Shown here: piece by piece, positions 51,672 through 60,619 of the stretch | How positions within the stretch are numbered: position 1 is the first letter of the stretch | Layout: each line of letters opens with the position of its first letter | Source: Planctomycetota bacterium | Lineage (GTDB): Bacteria; Planctomycetota; Planctomycetia; Planctomycetales; Planctomycetaceae | NCBI GenBank assembly: GCA_003388505.1 | Contig: QQVO01000009.1 | Location: 18,368-82,367 of the forward strand | DNA: 64,000 nt | Direction: 5' to 3' | The notes under the pieces: model-generated | What the model saw: the letters and a program-made list of their open reading frames with translations, nothing else | Told to the model about the DNA's origin: nothing | Database searches by the model: none | Position numbers and translations under genes: made by a program

Positions 51672-54600
51672 TCAGTTCCACGATTGAAGCTCCGCCGAAA
51701 TCAATCGCAGACGTTGCAGCATCAGTTCGCGATGCCGCTCGCAGTAGGCCGCCAGACCGATGACGGCCGCACCGACGATCACGCCGGAAATCCACAGCAC
51801 GTTCGGGTGATCGATGCTCCCGCGAACAACCATCGCCGCGATGTCTGCCAGCAGAAACGCCGTTCCCATGTACATCAGAGCGCGAATCCGCAACCCCATC
51901 GCGATCAGCGTCGTCGCGACGGAGAGAATCATCAGCGACAACAGGTGCAGCCAGCTACCTCCCACGATATGGAATGTGGGCGAGACCAGAATGACCAGTG
52001 CGCCCAGGTACCGCAGGGGATCGCGCGCTTTGTCCGGAACCTGCTCTCGCAGCAATTCGACCAGTCCGATCAGCGATGCTCCGAGGGGGATCATGAAGAA
52101 CTGCGGATCCGACCAGTCGAGTTCTCGCCACAACAGAGCCAGTGCGACGTTCACAATCACGGCCGAGCCGACCAGCAATCCCTGACGCCGGCCTTCGAGG
52201 CCGCGCCAGAAGTAGAACCCAGCCGCAAACAGCAGCGCCAAGCTGTTGATCCCGAGCCACTCCGGTTCGTCCAAAGTCACGTGTCGGGCGAAGCCCAGCA
52301 CGACCGACGCCGCAGGCAGCGCCATGCCCGTCATCGCCAGCGGACGCGCCAGAACTGCGGTTCGCGCGGTGCCCGACGCCCACCGGCTCACGCTCCACAC
52401 CACGAACCCCGCGAACAGCACGCCGTACAACATCCCGGCGTGCGTCAGCGCGATCACATCGAAGCGAGCGAAGTAGATCACTCCCAGCAGCACGATTGCT
52501 TCGGCAAACCAGACGTGCTGCTCCGCACTCGCGCGGTCCGGCCCTGAATAGTCAACTGCACGCACACGAGACAGCGCCCGGTCAACATGCTGTAACGCCA
52601 GCAACAGGAACGAACCGGCCGCCAACAGCAGTTGAAACACGGAAAGCCCGGCCCCCTGATACGGCAGCGTCGCCAACAGTGATACGGCCGCCATCCACCA
52701 CAGCAGGATCGACTGCCCCTGCTCGACTTCGCTGCCGAAACCCGAGTTGCGAGCGACCGCTCGCTGCCAGATCCAGGACAACCCGCTCGCTACCATCGCG
52801 ACCGGCAGTGCACCGGCCGCATAGAGCGACCAGGTCAAATGAGTCAGGTTCGTCAGGCCCGGAATGCACGACTGCATCACTACGCACACAACCTGCCAAC
52901 TCACGATGAGTAACGCGATCGTTCGCAGCGCCGAACGCTGGAGCGCAACCGAAAGGCCGAGCAAACCGGCCGCCGCCAGACCGCCTGCCACGATCATCTG
53001 CTGCGAATAGACCACCAGCGATGCAATCGCCACGACTCCCAGCGTCGCTCCGAGGCACCATTTCAACGGGGAAATCGCGACAGCCAGTGATGTTGCAATG
53101 CGTCGGTCGGATGCGAAAACACCCCCTTTCTGTGAGCGAATTCGAGGATGCCCCAGACGCAGGGTGGGTATTGTGATCGCCGCCAGTCCCGCCCAGATGG
53201 CTGGCAGCCAGGGGCGACCGATCGCGGGCCCCGTCCAATCAACCACTGTCGCACCGACGAGTGACAGCAACGCAAACCATCCGCACACGGTCAGCCACCC
53301 CTGCCGATGCCGCCACGCCGCTGCAAAGGCCCAGAAAACCAGGACGCCGCCCGCCGCCAGAGGCGCCACAACACTCTCACTGAATATCCCCGCCAGCGAG
53401 ACCGGCATGAAGACCGAAGCCAGCGCGAACGACAGTCCCACACACGGCACGTGACGCGCCGATGGCAAGAATGCCTGGGCAATCAACCACCTTGGCCGGA
53501 GTTCCAACAGCAACGACCCGCCCCATAACCCGGTAAGCAGCAGTACGGTCAACGAGAAGACGTCAAGCCGGGACCACCCGGAATCCAGCATGCTGATCGC
53601 CGGAAAGGCGACGGCAAAGCAGACCGCGACATGGCCGACCCACGCTTTCCGCCACTGCAGCGCGTGAACCAGCAGCAGCAAGCAGACAGCGCCGCCGGAA
53701 AGTGTCGGCAGTGAACCACCCACATGGGTGAAGCTCTGCACGACCCAGCAGATCGCGCCAAGTACGGCCGCCGCGAAACTCGCCGTCTGGCAGGCGTCAA
53801 TCCCTGGCGCGGCGGCATTCCTTCGATCGAGGCCCGCCGCCCAGCGATCAATTCGATACCCCGGAATCAACAGCAACGCAGAAGCCGCGCACCACGGCAA
53901 CACGCGCAACGCCGTCGTGTCCGCAACGCTCAGAACCTGTACGGCAAAGGGTGCAAACCCGGCAGCAGCCGTCGCCAACGCGGCGATGCCGGTCAGCACC
54001 AGTCGTCGATCTCGAAACAACACTGCCTGCAACCCGAACATCGCGGTCAACGCGATGCCGACCGGGAAGATCGCCTTCACGTGTGTCAACGAGACGACCA
54101 GCAGGAGCAGCGTCATACCGATCGAGAAGTGCCGCAACGGCAGTGCGAACAGGCCGTCGTCCGCTCGCCGCCGCCAGCGGGCACACAGACTTGTCACCGT
54201 CAGCAGGGGCAAGCAAGTCAGCCCGTAGAATGCGAGCGGCAATCGCGATTCCTTCACCGCCTCCGCAGCCTGCTGAGTCATCATCAGCACCAGGTCGCGA
54301 AAGAACACGGGACAGGTGCGGTAGGCCAGCAGAACACATCCCAGCATGCACCACACGAACACACGATGGCCGGTTCTGCGGGCCACCAGCGCGAACGTCA
54401 CCGCCGCCAGCGCCGCTGAAGGGACCAGGGCGGGAGCGTCCGGAAATCCGATCGCTGAGAGACACTGACCTGTCGCAATTAAGCTCAGAGCTGTGAACAG
54501 CGGCAACAACAGACTCCACGGCAGCGGCCCTTTGAGGCTGCCATGCCTCTCTTCATGAACATCGGCCAGCGCATCGGCGGCAAGCAGCACCGGCAGTGCA

Positions 54601-55331
54601 ACCAGCAGGCATCCCAATCCAATCCATTCGAGAGCGATGTGAGCCGCCAGACTGCTTGAAAACAGGACCAGAAACAGACCACCCAGCAATGCAACCGGAA
54701 AGAAGCCGAAGACCCGAGGCAGACGACGCTCCTCCGTCAGCCAGAAAACATGCCGGTTGACCTTCATCGTTCCGGCGGCGAACACCAGCCACACGAAGAA
54801 ACCCGTCCACGGCGCCAGCGAGACCGGCAGCGCGGGAACGACTGCTCCCGCCAGACTGAGAACGACGTAGGAGGCGACAAACGTCGGTTGCGTTCGTCGC
54901 AAAAAGTGTCGCAGGATTCTCCGTGCGGCAAACGAGGCGAAGACGGCGTTCCCCAGCAACAACGCGGCCATTCCCCCGCTGGATATCAATCCCGCCGCAG
55001 AAGAGAGAGACTCGAAATCCATCCAGCGCACGGACAGAAAGCTGAGCGGAATCAACAGCAGCGTCAGCGCCATCAGCCCGGTGCCGGTCTTCCGCAGCGC
55101 CAGGTTGTGGTAGCTGATCTGCCCGGCCACATGAATCGCCGCCGTGTAGGCCAGCAGAATTGCGTATTTCCAGAGCGGCGTGTATTCCTCCCAGTGTGTG
55201 GTGACCAGCATCAACGACGACCCCAGCAGGATCGCCATCCCGACGCCCAGCATCCACTTGATGTTCCGCTCCTGAAAAAACGTGTCACAAAAGCGAACCA
55301 ACCAGGATCCGGACTCGTGACTGCTGCTCAT
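51672..55331 (-). CDS. Very large polytopic membrane protein (1219 aa)
   Basis: 1219 aa, consisting almost wholly of consecutive hydrophobic helices (KYAILLAYTAAIHVAGQ, TGLMALTLLLIPLSFLSV, SFALASVFMPVSLAGIFS and many more); well over 20 are visible. Pattern and length recall SCO7613/DUF2157-type membrane proteins, but the family match is not secure. An agggaacg ribosome-binding site precedes the ATG. No catalytic motif recognised. Co-oriented with pspA 51 bp downstream. Confidence 0.82.
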   Translation of the reverse strand: MSSSHESGSWLVRFCDTFFQERNIKWMLGVGMAILLGSSLMLVTTHWEEYTPLWKYAILLAYTAAIHVAGQISYHNLALRKTGTGLMALTLLLIPLSFLSVRWMDFESLSSAAGLISSGGMAALLLGNAVFASFAARRILRHFLRRTQPTFVASYVVLSLAGAVVPALPVSLAPWTGFFVWLVFAAGTMKVNRHVFWLTEERRLPRVFGFFPVALLGGLFLVLFSSSLAAHIALEWIGLGCLLVALPVLLAADALADVHEERHGSLKGPLPWSLLLPLFTALSLIATGQCLSAIGFPDAPALVPSAALAAVTFALVARRTGHRVFVWCMLGCVLLAYRTCPVFFRDLVLMMTQQAAEAVKESRLPLAFYGLTCLPLLTVTSLCARWRRRADDGLFALPLRHFSIGMTLLLLVVSLTHVKAIFPVGIALTAMFGLQAVLFRDRRLVLTGIAALATAAAGFAPFAVQVLSVADTTALRVLPWCAASALLLIPGYRIDRWAAGLDRRNAAAPGIDACQTASFAAAVLGAICWVVQSFTHVGGSLPTLSGGAVCLLLLVHALQWRKAWVGHVAVCFAVAFPAISMLDSGWSRLDVFSLTVLLLTGLWGGSLLLELRPRWLIAQAFLPSARHVPCVGLSFALASVFMPVSLAGIFSESVVAPLAAGGVLVFWAFAAAWRHRQGWLTVCGWFALLSLVGATVVDWTGPAIGRPWLPAIWAGLAAITIPTLRLGHPRIRSQKGGVFASDRRIATSLAVAISPLKWCLGATLGVVAIASLVVYSQQMIVAGGLAAAGLLGLSVALQRSALRTIALLIVSWQVVCVVMQSCIPGLTNLTHLTWSLYAAGALPVAMVASGLSWIWQRAVARNSGFGSEVEQGQSILLWWMAAVSLLATLPYQGAGLSVFQLLLAAGSFLLLALQHVDRALSRVRAVDYSGPDRASAEQHVWFAEAIVLLGVIYFARFDVIALTHAGMLYGVLFAGFVVWSVSRWASGTARTAVLARPLAMTGMALPAASVVLGFARHVTLDEPEWLGINSLALLFAAGFYFWRGLEGRRQGLLVGSAVIVNVALALLWRELDWSDPQFFMIPLGASLIGLVELLREQVPDKARDPLRYLGALVILVSPTFHIVGGSWLHLLSLMILSVATTLIAMGLRIRALMYMGTAFLLADIAAMVVRGSIDHPNVLWISGVIVGAAVIGLAAYCERHRELMLQRLRLISAELQSWN

Positions 55332-55539
55332 GGACGTTCCCTGCTGTCAGATCGAGACTCACTTGGCCACTCCTCCACTCTGACCGGCGAGGCCCGGTCG
55401 CCGGTATCACGGGGTTTCTCAGATTTTTTGAAACACTTTTCGTCGCGAGTTCCATCGACGCGCTTGTTCGGTTCCGCGACGCAAGCCGATTCACGAGCCT
55501 CCTGCTAGAATCACGACGTTCAGACTGCGACACAGCACG

Positions 55540-56943
55540 ATGCCCCGCGACTACACCACCGAAAGCCTGGCCCACGATCCGATCCACGGATACATCGCCT
55601 TCACCTCCGGCAGCGGTCTGCCCGAGGGCGAAGTCTCCGAACAGGAGATCATCGACCATCCGTGGGTGCAGCGGCTCAGGCACATCCACCAGTTGCAGAC
55701 CGCCTGGTGGGTCTTCCCGTCAGCGGAACACATGCGGTTTCAGCACGTGCTCGGGGTCATGCATCTCGGCTCCCGCGCCGTCGCCGAATGGTACGAGTCG
55801 CTCGCCGATGCCTGCCGCAACGTCCCCTCCCGCGCCTACGTCGAGTCCCTCGTGCGGATGGCCGGGTTGCTGCACGACGTCGGGCACGGACCGTTCGGCC
55901 ACTTCTTCGACGATCAGTATCTCGCCCAATTCGGCGTCACGCATGAAGACCTCGGCGCACAGATCATCGAAGAAGAACTGGGCGACCTGCTGCGCTGCGT
56001 CCGCAGAAACCCCAACGGCGTGCTCGGTCCGCTCGAAGTGCTCGACCCCAGCCAGATCGCCTGGCTCATCCGTCGTCCGCGCGGCGGCAGGGACGACGAA
56101 GGGCATCCCGACTGGCTCCGCAAGCTCCGCGCCCTCTTCAGCGGCATCTACACCATCGACAACATGGACTTCGTGCTCCGCGACGCCTACATGACCGGCT
56201 ACAACCCGCGGGCGTACGACGTCAACCGACTGCTGCACTACAGCTTCTTCACGTCCGAAGGCCTCTCGATTCACGTCCGCGGGCTGCCCACGCTGATCCA
56301 CTTCATCGAGACGCGGGCCAACCTCTTCCGCACGGTCTACTTCCACCGCACCGTTCGCGCGCTCGACCTCGCTCTGGAAGAAGTCTTCGGCGACACCATG
56401 CCGCATCTGTTCCCCGGCGACCCTTCACAAAACCTCCACGCCTATCGCGGACTGACCGAATCATCTTTTCTCGTGGATGTGCAGCGTTGGATCGAGTCGG
56501 AGGACGCCGAGTTGCGCCGTGTCGGCCAGCAATGGGAGGACATCCTCCGCCGACGTGTGAGCTGGAAACTGGCGGTCGAGAAAACGCTCAATTTCCACAC
56601 GGCGTCGGCCGAAGCAACCACGATCTTTTCGGAACCCGACCTGGTTCTCCGCCGCGTCCGGGACCGGCTTCCGCCCGGAATCCGCGAAATCCCGCTCAAG
56701 ATCGACGTCGCCCGGCATTATCACCGTCCCAGCGGACGCCTGCCGGCAGGCGGCCAGAACTATCTGGTCGACCCGGCCTCCGGACAGACCCGCGAACTGC
56801 ACGACGACGAACTGTTCAGGGCCCTGCCGACCAGCTTCATCATCTTCCGCATCTACAGCCGCGACCACGCCCACGACGCGGCGCTGGTGAACGCGCTCGA
56901 CGCCGTCCTCGGCGACGGCGGCGACGCCAAAACCAACATGTGA
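55540..56943 (+). CDS. HD-domain phosphohydrolase (dNTPase/SAMHD1-like)
   Basis: 467 aa. HD motif set: MRFQHVLGVMHLG (His69), LLHDVGHGPFGHFF (His112-Asp113), and DNMDFVLRDAYMTG (downstream Asp), within the typical SAMHD1/dGTPase-like start HDPIHGYIAFTSG. Probably hydrolyses deoxynucleoside triphosphates or related nucleotides. The gene is divergent from the large membrane protein gene and monocistronic. Confidence 0.9.
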   Translation: MPRDYTTESLAHDPIHGYIAFTSGSGLPEGEVSEQEIIDHPWVQRLRHIHQLQTAWWVFPSAEHMRFQHVLGVMHLGSRAVAEWYESLADACRNVPSRAYVESLVRMAGLLHDVGHGPFGHFFDDQYLAQFGVTHEDLGAQIIEEELGDLLRCVRRNPNGVLGPLEVLDPSQIAWLIRRPRGGRDDEGHPDWLRKLRALFSGIYTIDNMDFVLRDAYMTGYNPRAYDVNRLLHYSFFTSEGLSIHVRGLPTLIHFIETRANLFRTVYFHRTVRALDLALEEVFGDTMPHLFPGDPSQNLHAYRGLTESSFLVDVQRWIESEDAELRRVGQQWEDILRRRVSWKLAVEKTLNFHTASAEATTIFSEPDLVLRRVRDRLPPGIREIPLKIDVARHYHRPSGRLPAGGQNYLVDPASGQTRELHDDELFRALPTSFIIFRIYSRDHAHDAALVNALDAVLGDGGDAKTNM

Positions 56944-56960
56944 ATGAAGTGGAAGTAGGG

Positions 56961-57043
56961 TCTGCTTCGCGGACCGTTTTGCGAATCGCGCTCTGCTTCG
57001 CGCACCATTTCGCAGAGTCCGGGTGTGGTCCGCAGAGCGGACC
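56961..57043. repeat. Tandem 25-bp units and a palindrome after the HD gene
   Basis: Two related 25-base units start with tctgcttcgcg (56961-56985 and 56992-57016; about 20 of 25 identical). They are followed by a perfect hairpin GGTCCGC-AGA-GCGGACC (57027-57043). A small intergenic repeat cluster; no gene. Confidence 0.65.
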
Positions 57044-57176
57044 CCATCACGATACGGCCGTCCGGTTGTACCGGCTGTGCCGGACGCGCCGCCGCCGGGC
57101 CTTCCGGACGTAACGGTCGTAACAGGCCGACCAGCCCTGCTCGATGCGCGCTTCGTACCGGCCCGATACGAAGGGC

Positions 57177-57614
57177 ATGATCTCCGAACCGACCGAACTG
57201 CTGGCCGATAACCCCGACTGGATTCGAGTTCTGGCCGCCTATGTCGAGGCGGAGCAGCAACTTGCCGAGACCATCGAGCAGCAGCAACAGCAGCCGGCGG
57301 CGAGCGGCGAGGCCGACGACGACGACGAGCAAGAGTCGCCCCGCTCGAAGAAATGGCTGCCGCGCCTGCGGGAGGTCGAGCACATCGCTCCCTCGCAGCT
57401 TCCGGCGATTCACGGCAAGCTGATCGCCCACGGACTGCTCAAGTTCGACCTCCAGGGCCGCAATGACGGCGTCGTCTACCGCCTCACGCCCCAGAGCCGC
57501 GCCGCCGTCGGCGGTGTCAATCTCGCAGACCTTCCGATCTCTCAGCCACCGGACGTCGAGGCCGACACCGATCAGACGGTCGACGAGGGATCGGGTACAG
57601 CCGACGCCGCATAG
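57177..57614 (+). CDS. Winged-helix-like hypothetical protein (145 aa)
   Basis: 145 aa from the ATG at 57177; an in-frame ATG 11 codons earlier is also possible, and neither start has a well-spaced ribosome-binding site. A Gln/Glu-rich linker (QQLAETIEQQQQQPAA) separates an N-terminal helix from a likely winged helix (HIAPSQLPAIHGKLIAHGLLKFDLQGRNDGVVYRL), followed by an acidic tail. Possibly a DNA-binding regulator, but no known family is recognised. Confidence 0.65.
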   Translation: MISEPTELLADNPDWIRVLAAYVEAEQQLAETIEQQQQQPAASGEADDDDEQESPRSKKWLPRLREVEHIAPSQLPAIHGKLIAHGLLKFDLQGRNDGVVYRLTPQSRAAVGGVNLADLPISQPPDVEADTDQTVDEGSGTADAA

Positions 57615-57625
57615 CAGCCCCGTAA

Positions 57626-57644
57626 CGTACGCTGCCAGCGTGCG
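57626..57644. repeat. Palindrome between convergent genes
   Basis: CGTACGCT-GCC-AGCGTGCG, a near-perfect 8-bp stem (one T-G pair). The same 'cgcacgct-gcc-agcgtgcg' motif occurs again at 63680-63700. It sits between the winged-helix-like gene and the convergent OmpA lipoprotein gene. Confidence 0.6.
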
Positions 57645-57721
57645 ACCCTTCGCCGGCCGTTGCGTCCTCTTCTTCACCGGATGCACAACGTGATCTCAAA
57701 GGCTCGCTCCTGCGGCGCGAA

Positions 57722-58615
57722 TCACCCGCCGGTCGCTACGCGGGCGTCCGGTGCCAGCACGTAGATCTCAACACGGCGGTTCTTGGCGCGGTTCTCGTCG
57801 TTCGTGTTCGGCGAGATCGGCTGGTACATGCTGTAGCCGGACACACCCATCCGGTTCTCTTTCAGGCCGAATTTCGCGAGGGCGTGCACGACGGCCGTTC
57901 CGCGATGGACCGACAGTTCCCAGTTGGTCGGGTGCCGCGCCGCCGTGCCGGATTTCTTGATCGGAATGTCGTCCGTGTGTCCCACGACGAGGATGTTGAA
58001 CTGCTGGGCTTCTTCGCTGTTCATAATGGCGGCGAATTCCTTCAACAATTCCTGAGCATCCGGCCGGATCGAGTCGCTCCCCAAAGCAAACAGCAGATCG
58101 CTGTTGAACTTGCTGACGCCGGTTTCCGGATCGAATTCAAAGTCCGGATACCGCTCGGCCAGATCCCGGAACCGCTCACTGGTCGGACCCGGAAGCGGAT
58201 TGCTCGATGCAGTGAGCAGATGCGAGTAACGATCGTGAAGCGCCGAACGCTCGGCGTTCAGGTTGTCCAGTCGCTGGCCGGCGATCGCCAGTTGCTGCTC
58301 CAGTTGCGCCCTTTCGGCGGCAAGCGCCGCGGCGGACTGCTGCGCCTGTCCCAGTTGCGCCGAGAGCGCCTGGTTCTGGCGGTACATCTGCATCGAACGC
58401 AATTGAGCCTGCCGCATCTGGTAGTCCGGCACCGTGTTGCAGCCGGCGGCCGTCAACACGAGCAGGAAGATGGCGGGAAGACTTCTGACGAGCCAGGGCC
58501 TCCGACCATGCGAGCTGCCGCTCGCCGGCGGGAACCCGCTCCCGTTGGTCGCTGAAACTTGATTCAAGCGCAACGAATTCCGGGAGAACAGTAACCTCAA
58601 GGCGCAAACATTCAT
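57722..58615 (-). CDS. OmpA-family peptidoglycan-binding lipoprotein
   Basis: 297 aa from the ATG at 58615, supported by cggagcc 8 bases upstream. The signal region is abnormally long: the lipobox Cys (FLLVLTAAGC) is about residue 59, because dispersed repeat C (58488-58597) codes for about residues 7-43 (VSATNGSGFPPASGSSHG region). A coiled coil follows (SAQLGQAQQSAAALAAERAQ), then an OmpA C-terminal domain: ILVVGHTDDIPIKKS, NWELSVHRGTAVVHALAKFG and NRAKNRRVEIYVL. Anchors the envelope to peptidoglycan. The insertion of a repeat in front of the hydrophobic core of the signal is unusual. Confidence 0.88.
   Translation of the reverse strand: MNVCALRLLFSRNSLRLNQVSATNGSGFPPASGSSHGRRPWLVRSLPAIFLLVLTAAGCNTVPDYQMRQAQLRSMQMYRQNQALSAQLGQAQQSAAALAAERAQLEQQLAIAGQRLDNLNAERSALHDRYSHLLTASSNPLPGPTSERFRDLAERYPDFEFDPETGVSKFNSDLLFALGSDSIRPDAQELLKEFAAIMNSEEAQQFNILVVGHTDDIPIKKSGTAARHPTNWELSVHRGTAVVHALAKFGLKENRMGVSGYSMYQPISPNTNDENRAKNRRVEIYVLAPDARVATGG
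58488..58597 (+). repeat. Dispersed repeat C, copy 2, inside a coding sequence (110 bp)
   Basis: Gapless counterpart of 47207-47316. It lies inside the 57722 gene, covering most of the N-terminal extension ahead of the lipoprotein signal core. In both copies the minus-strand reading frame translates to SATNGSGFPxxSGSSHGxRP, which is a property of the repeat itself and not a sign of protein homology. Confidence 0.88.
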
Positions 58616-59089
58616 TGGTTGGCTCCGATAGTTGCCGTCATGAGGCAACCGCTCACGTCATGCGCATACGGAGAACGGGCCGGGTCAGCGCGTCTGACTG
58701 CGCATACCGGAATCGCTCGCCGCTCATGCGGCACTTGGGGCAATCTGGAAACAAGGGAAACTTGAGTGGAGGAGGGGATGACACCCGCCGGAAGGGAGGG
58801 TTGAGAGAGACTGTATCCGGCAAATGTCGCCGCGCGTTATAGCCCCCCGCGCCCGACGAATCCAGAGGAACGGTCAATTTCCGCTCAAGTCGCGCAAGAA
58901 CTGCCGGATGGCAGATCATCCCGTTTTCTCGGCAACGAGCCGCGCCCGCCAGGAGCGGGCCCCGGCACTCAACGACTGCTCTGCCAGATTTGAAATTGTG
59001 GAAGCCGATTTTAATCGGAGCACGAATCCCGAAGGGTTGAGTGCGGATTTGTCCATCGACATATTTACAAGCGGAGCCCTGACAGGGCA
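58616..59089. other. Spacer of about 470 bp without recognisable gene
   Basis: No supported gene between the OmpA lipoprotein start and the argJ stop. Overlapping open frames have no coding character. The stretch contains no repeat that I could match elsewhere in the window. Confidence 0.5.
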
Positions 59090-60280
59090 TCAGGTCGTGT
59101 ACTCGGAATTAAGCCGCACGTATTCGGCCGTCAGATCGCAGGTCCAGAAGCGGCAAGCCCCTTCACCCCGACCGATCACCAGTCCGATCGACACGTCACC
59201 GGTCTGCATCGCCGCCGAGACCGGTCCCTCCTCGATTCCGGTCGGCGCGCCCCGCTCATACACGGCATGGCCGTTGATCGTCAGCGAGCACTCTTCCTCG
59301 GCGAACGGAACCCCTGCGTAGCCCGCAGCCGAGACAATCCGCCCCCAGTTCGGATCGTTGCCGGTAATCGCTGTCTTCACGAGCGGACTGTCGGCCACCG
59401 ACCGGGCGATTCGCGCGGCCTCCTCCCGGTTGCGGGCCCCGGTCACGTCGATTGTCACAAAATGCTCGGCCCCTTCCGCATCCCGGATGATCTGCAGCGC
59501 CAATTCCCGGCAGACCTCCTCCAGCGCCTGCTGAAACTCCTGCGACCCCCCGTCAACCTCGATGCCCGAGGCGCCATTCGCCAGCAGCAGCACCGTATCG
59601 CTGGTGCTTGTGTGCTGGTCGACGCTGATGCAGTTGAAACTCCGGTCCACGGCCTGCTGGAGAGCGCTCTCCAGGGCTGCAGGCGACATTCGCGCATCCG
59701 TCATCACCACCGCCAGCATCGTTGCCATGTTGGGAGCGATCATCGCAGCCCCCTTGCACGCGCCGCTGATCGTCACCTCGCCCTGCTTGATGCGGATCGT
59801 CCGCGACGCCTGTTTCGGCACCGTATCGGTTGTCATCATCGCTCTCGCTGCTGCGAGAAACGCGTGATTGCCGTCATCCAGTGCCGATGCTGCGCTCGGG
59901 ATGCCCGCCTCAAGCTTGTCGAGCGGCAGGAAATGGCCGATCACGCCCGTTGAACAGACCAGGACGTCCTCCGCCGCACAGTCAATCTGCCCCGCCACCT
60001 GAGCCGTCACCCACACGGCATCGTCGATTCCCGTCTGTCCGGTGCAGGCGTTCGCGTTACCGGAGTTGATGATCACCCCCCGGGCGGTCTCCCGCGGCAG
60101 ACGTTCCCGGCAGACTTTGACTGGAGCACCGACCACCTCGTTCTGCGTGAACACCCCCGCCGCCGCGCACGGACGTTCGGAGACGAACAGGGCGAGATCG
60201 AGCTTCTGCGGGTCCGACTTGATCCCGCAGGCATAACCAGCCGCGCGGAAACCGAGAGGCAATCGATGTTCTTCGGCCAT
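59090..60280 (-). CDS. argJ: Bifunctional glutamate N-acetyltransferase/amino-acid acetyltransferase (arginine biosynthesis)
   Basis: 396 aa. ArgJ features: [34 protein letters not shown] (oxyanion-hole Thr-Gly near 111-112) and the self-cleavage site [13 protein letters not shown], where Ala186-Thr187 is cut to free the Thr nucleophile. Transfers the acetyl group from N-acetylornithine to glutamate, closing the cyclic ornithine pathway in the cytoplasm. Whether it also uses acetyl-CoA cannot be judged here. Monocistronic, divergent from the Nramp gene. Confidence 0.95.
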   Translation of the reverse strand: MAEEHRLPLGFRAAGYACGIKSDPQKLDLALFVSERPCAAAGVFTQNEVVGAPVKVCRERLPRETARGVIINSGNANACTGQTGIDDAVWVTAQVAGQIDCAAEDVLVCSTGVIGHFLPLDKLEAGIPSAASALDDGNHAFLAAARAMMTTDTVPKQASRTIRIKQGEVTISGACKGAAMIAPNMATMLAVVMTDARMSPAALESALQQAVDRSFNCISVDQHTSTSDTVLLLANGASGIEVDGGSQEFQQALEEVCRELALQIIRDAEGAEHFVTIDVTGARNREEAARIARSVADSPLVKTAITGNDPNWGRIVSAAGYAGVPFAEEECSLTINGHAVYERGAPTGIEEGPVSAAMQTGDVSIGLVIGRGEGACRFWTCDLTAEYVRLNSEYTT

Positions 60281-60410
60281 AATCAGTCTGCTCTTCTCTC
60301 CGAGGCGGCATGGACGCTACAACAACGAGGCGTTTCACCACGGCGACCAATACTCTTTTCTCATCAGGTTCGCCAGCCCCACCGTAGTGGACGCAGCCGG
60401 CGTGCGCCTT

Positions 60411-60440
60411 TGGAGCGCGGCGACTTGTCGCCGCACTCCA
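60411..60440. repeat. Hairpin in the argJ-Nramp spacer
   Basis: TGGAG-C-GCGGCGAC / GTCGCCGC-A-CTCCA with a two-base loop TT, a stem of 13 pairs with one mismatch. A 'ggagcgcggcgac...gtcgccgc' hairpin of this kind is frequent in planctomycete spacers. The rest of the spacer 60281-60619 has no gene. Confidence 0.6.
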
Positions 60441-60619
60441 GGGGACATCGACGCCGGACCGGGAGATGTGTCACTGACGGGGTTCCATTGCCTTCCCGAC
60501 ACTTTGGAAACCAGCCGTACGACGATGCCGTTGCTCGGATCGCGACCGCGTTCGTTGCCCATGCACAGCGACCGGGTTATAAGGGAAAACACGATCGGCC
60601 CTTCCCTGACGCGCGCCCG

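Noticed and set aside
58824..59321. Plus-strand 165-aa open frame over the argJ 3' end and spacer
   Set aside because: Overlaps argJ in antisense and shows no domain or ribosome-binding site.
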